From Dichetophora obliterata (Eukaryota; Arthropoda; Insecta; Diptera; Sciomyzidae), in NCBI GenBank assembly GCA_963920525.1, contig OY986435.1:263006962-263070961 (forward strand): a stretch of 64,000 nt of DNA. Reading direction: 5' to 3'. Under the pieces are notes generated by a model, which worked only from the letters and a program-made list of their open reading frames with translations, ran no database searches and had not been told where the DNA came from. Of the stretch, positions 62,276 through 64,000 are shown piece by piece (position 1 is the first letter of the stretch; each line of letters begins with the position of its first letter). Both the position numbers and the translations under genes were made by a program.

Positions 62276-64000
62276 ATATTTTTCTTAATTCAACTGCAGA
62301 TTGATTTTAAGAACTCGGCGTAATTTTCAAGCAAATATGAAGTCATTGCAAAGATATTCTTTTTATTTTTTCACTTACTTGAATGGGTTCTTTTCGAAGA
62401 AGTTTTGAGAGTTGCCTCCCACAATTCGATTAAAGACGTTAAAAAAGCTGTTTGTATGTTTTAGTTTTTTTATAGAATTTAAAATAACTTTCTTTTATTG
62501 CAGTTATGTTGAATTTTTTTGCAAGGAAAGAAGCATAGGCAACAACAAATTTATATAATAACAATTCAATTACCTAAAAACGTAACGTGCACTTACAACG
62601 TTATTCCATTTTACCTGCTCTGGAGCGTTTTTTGGAAATATACTTTTTTTCTTAACATTCATTCACTACCACAATTCTTCAATCTTTTATTATTATTAGC
62701 AATTCAATTTTCAACATTAGACTTCCTTTTTGTGCATCTGTTGCACTTATCAATTACATTAGATAATTCAACTCTAATAATGTTGTATGCAACTTATAAC
62801 GTTCTTCTACTGACCGACACTTTCTTATTGCTTTTTGATAGCGATAAAGTGCATATTTTTGGTTGATTTAGTGTTAAGGAAACTTAAGAGAGTTATTCAT
62901 GCTAACGGTAATCTGCAATAAAATCGGTTTTGCAAAAAGTGGCTCTTGCAACGTTATTCGCGGCTGTGCTTCAATTATGTGTTGAAGGTAATAAAATAAT
63001 TTTTACTTTTTTAACACTTTTTTCAATAAACTTTATAGATATTTCAAATAACTTGGAAATATTATGAATTTAGACCATTTTTTTACTGCAAAAGCAAAAA
63101 ATATGCAGCATATTTCTTGCATATGCTTTTGCATATTTTTTGCAAAAATTTGTATTTCATGGATATGGAGTAATAAATGCATTTATGAAGTCAAAATCAA
63201 TACAAATGCAAGACTTGACTTCAATCAGACTTAAAACAAATAGTGCATATAATTTTGCTGTCTACTCATGATGTATGATGGCACGTGGACTTTGTGGGCA
63301 GAGTCTCTCCTGTTCTCGTCACCTCGACACCAACACAATCGTATGTCCCATGTTACGGTGGCGATCATGTGCTCATCATGGTCATGCATCAAGAATGATA
63401 GAATACAAAGATTGCGCCGAAGACAAGAAAATGTGTACAACAAAATTGTCGTTCTGCGCATGTACGTCATAATATCAATGCTGTTTTGGAGAGCGTTCAC
63501 TTTGCATACGATTTCTACACAGAAATGAAAATTGCATACATTTTAGTTTTTATAATTAAAATAAAAGAATTAAGAAGCAATTTTTTCTATCATTCTTGGT
63601 CATGCATTGTTGTTGTTTCAATGTAAATTAAAAATTTGAGAGCGAGAGCAAGAGAGTAAATTTTCAACACCACGGTCACCAAATGATTCGACATAAATAT
63701 GAAATCATGGGATCAAAACAGTGTTGCGTTGTGGAATTATTCACAGCATTTGTGTTTAGGCATGAAAATAGTACATTATTAGTACGAAATGTATGAAAGC
63801 AGTAAGGAAACCTGCCAAATAGCAACACTCATAGGTTGAAAAAATACTACAAATAGCAAAAAGTGTACTGGTGATCAGGAATGACCACCAGCATAACATA
63901 CTTTCGTCACACAGCTCATCAAACGAAAAAATAGAGTAAAAAGTGTCATGACCAGGGATCATATGACGAGCACCATAACAACACACTATGCTAATTCATT
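62276..64000. other. Downstream DNA, no gene recognised
   Basis: The 115-codon plus frame at 62519-62866 is hydrophobic but matches nothing I know. CATGAT/ATCATG words thicken at 63260-63410 and again at 63890-63980, suggesting a further element reaching the window edge. Confidence 0.35.

Noticed and set aside
62519..62866. 115-codon hydrophobic open frame resembling a receptor fragment
   Set aside because: No motif, no splice context and AT-driven Leu/Ile/Phe content; it looks random.
1..64000. LTR retrotransposons or endogenous viral sequences
   Set aside because: I saw no long terminal repeats, gag/env-like frames, integrase motif or primer-binding site; the retroelements found are non-LTR.

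Overview
The window is AT-rich genomic DNA from a dipteran insect with a large, repeat-filled genome, probably a higher (schizophoran) fly. The evidence is one host gene with clear Drosophila-type features: a recognisable vesicular monoamine transporter (Vmat), GT-AG introns, a fly-type Kozak context (CAAAATG), and fly-type transposon families. I cannot name the species. No rRNA gene, functional tRNA gene, CRISPR array or prokaryotic feature is visible.

Vmat lies on the + strand. It can be assembled from nine coding exons between 29201 and 60115: 29201-29477, 32506-33027, 45193-45296, 57245-57407, 57466-57506, 57583-57888, 57960-58188, 58264-58388 and 60023-60115. All junctions are in phase and give a 619-residue, 12-TM DHA12/SLC18 transporter ending in a YNKL tyrosine sorting motif. 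Reading through the exon 8 donor gives a second possible C-terminus (58389-58490), which recalls the two C-terminal splice forms of Drosophila Vmat. Introns 2 and 3 are each about 12 kb and full of transposons.

Positions 1-28400 lie upstream of Vmat. They hold no host gene I recognise, but many nested DNA transposons. Many of these can be delimited to the base by terminal inverted repeats (TIRs) and target-site duplications (TSDs): Harbinger-type (57-261, 3281-3491, 4884-6191), hAT (2118-3843, 15447-16038, 16309-16711, 24363-27211), Kolobok-like with TTAA TSDs (11986-13278), Mutator-like with a 9-bp TSD (13993-15034), piggyBac-like (20531-21065) and TA-TSD elements (4295-6325, 23339-23657). 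A repeat of about 1.4 kb occurs twice (about 7196-8655 and 9960-11520 plus 18358-18535). Its second copy is split by a 6.8-kb composite insertion.

The Vmat introns hold a Loa-like LINE split by a MITE (35962-37658), an L2/CR1-like LINE split by a second Kolobok-like element (38345-41700), an RNase H LINE tail (42253-42855), an RTE-like LINE with several lesions (47880-50250), two tandem hAT elements sharing one TSD (33813-35477), and a 3-kb palindrome whose arms are inverted arrays of a 178-bp repeat (52929-55963).

The most unusual theme is a shared architecture. Several unrelated TIR elements each carry a dense array of one short palindromic word, different in each element: TTCGTA, TTTGTA, GGGACATAATCCC, TGTCGACA, GAACTAGTTC. 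I present this as the best candidate for an under-described system.
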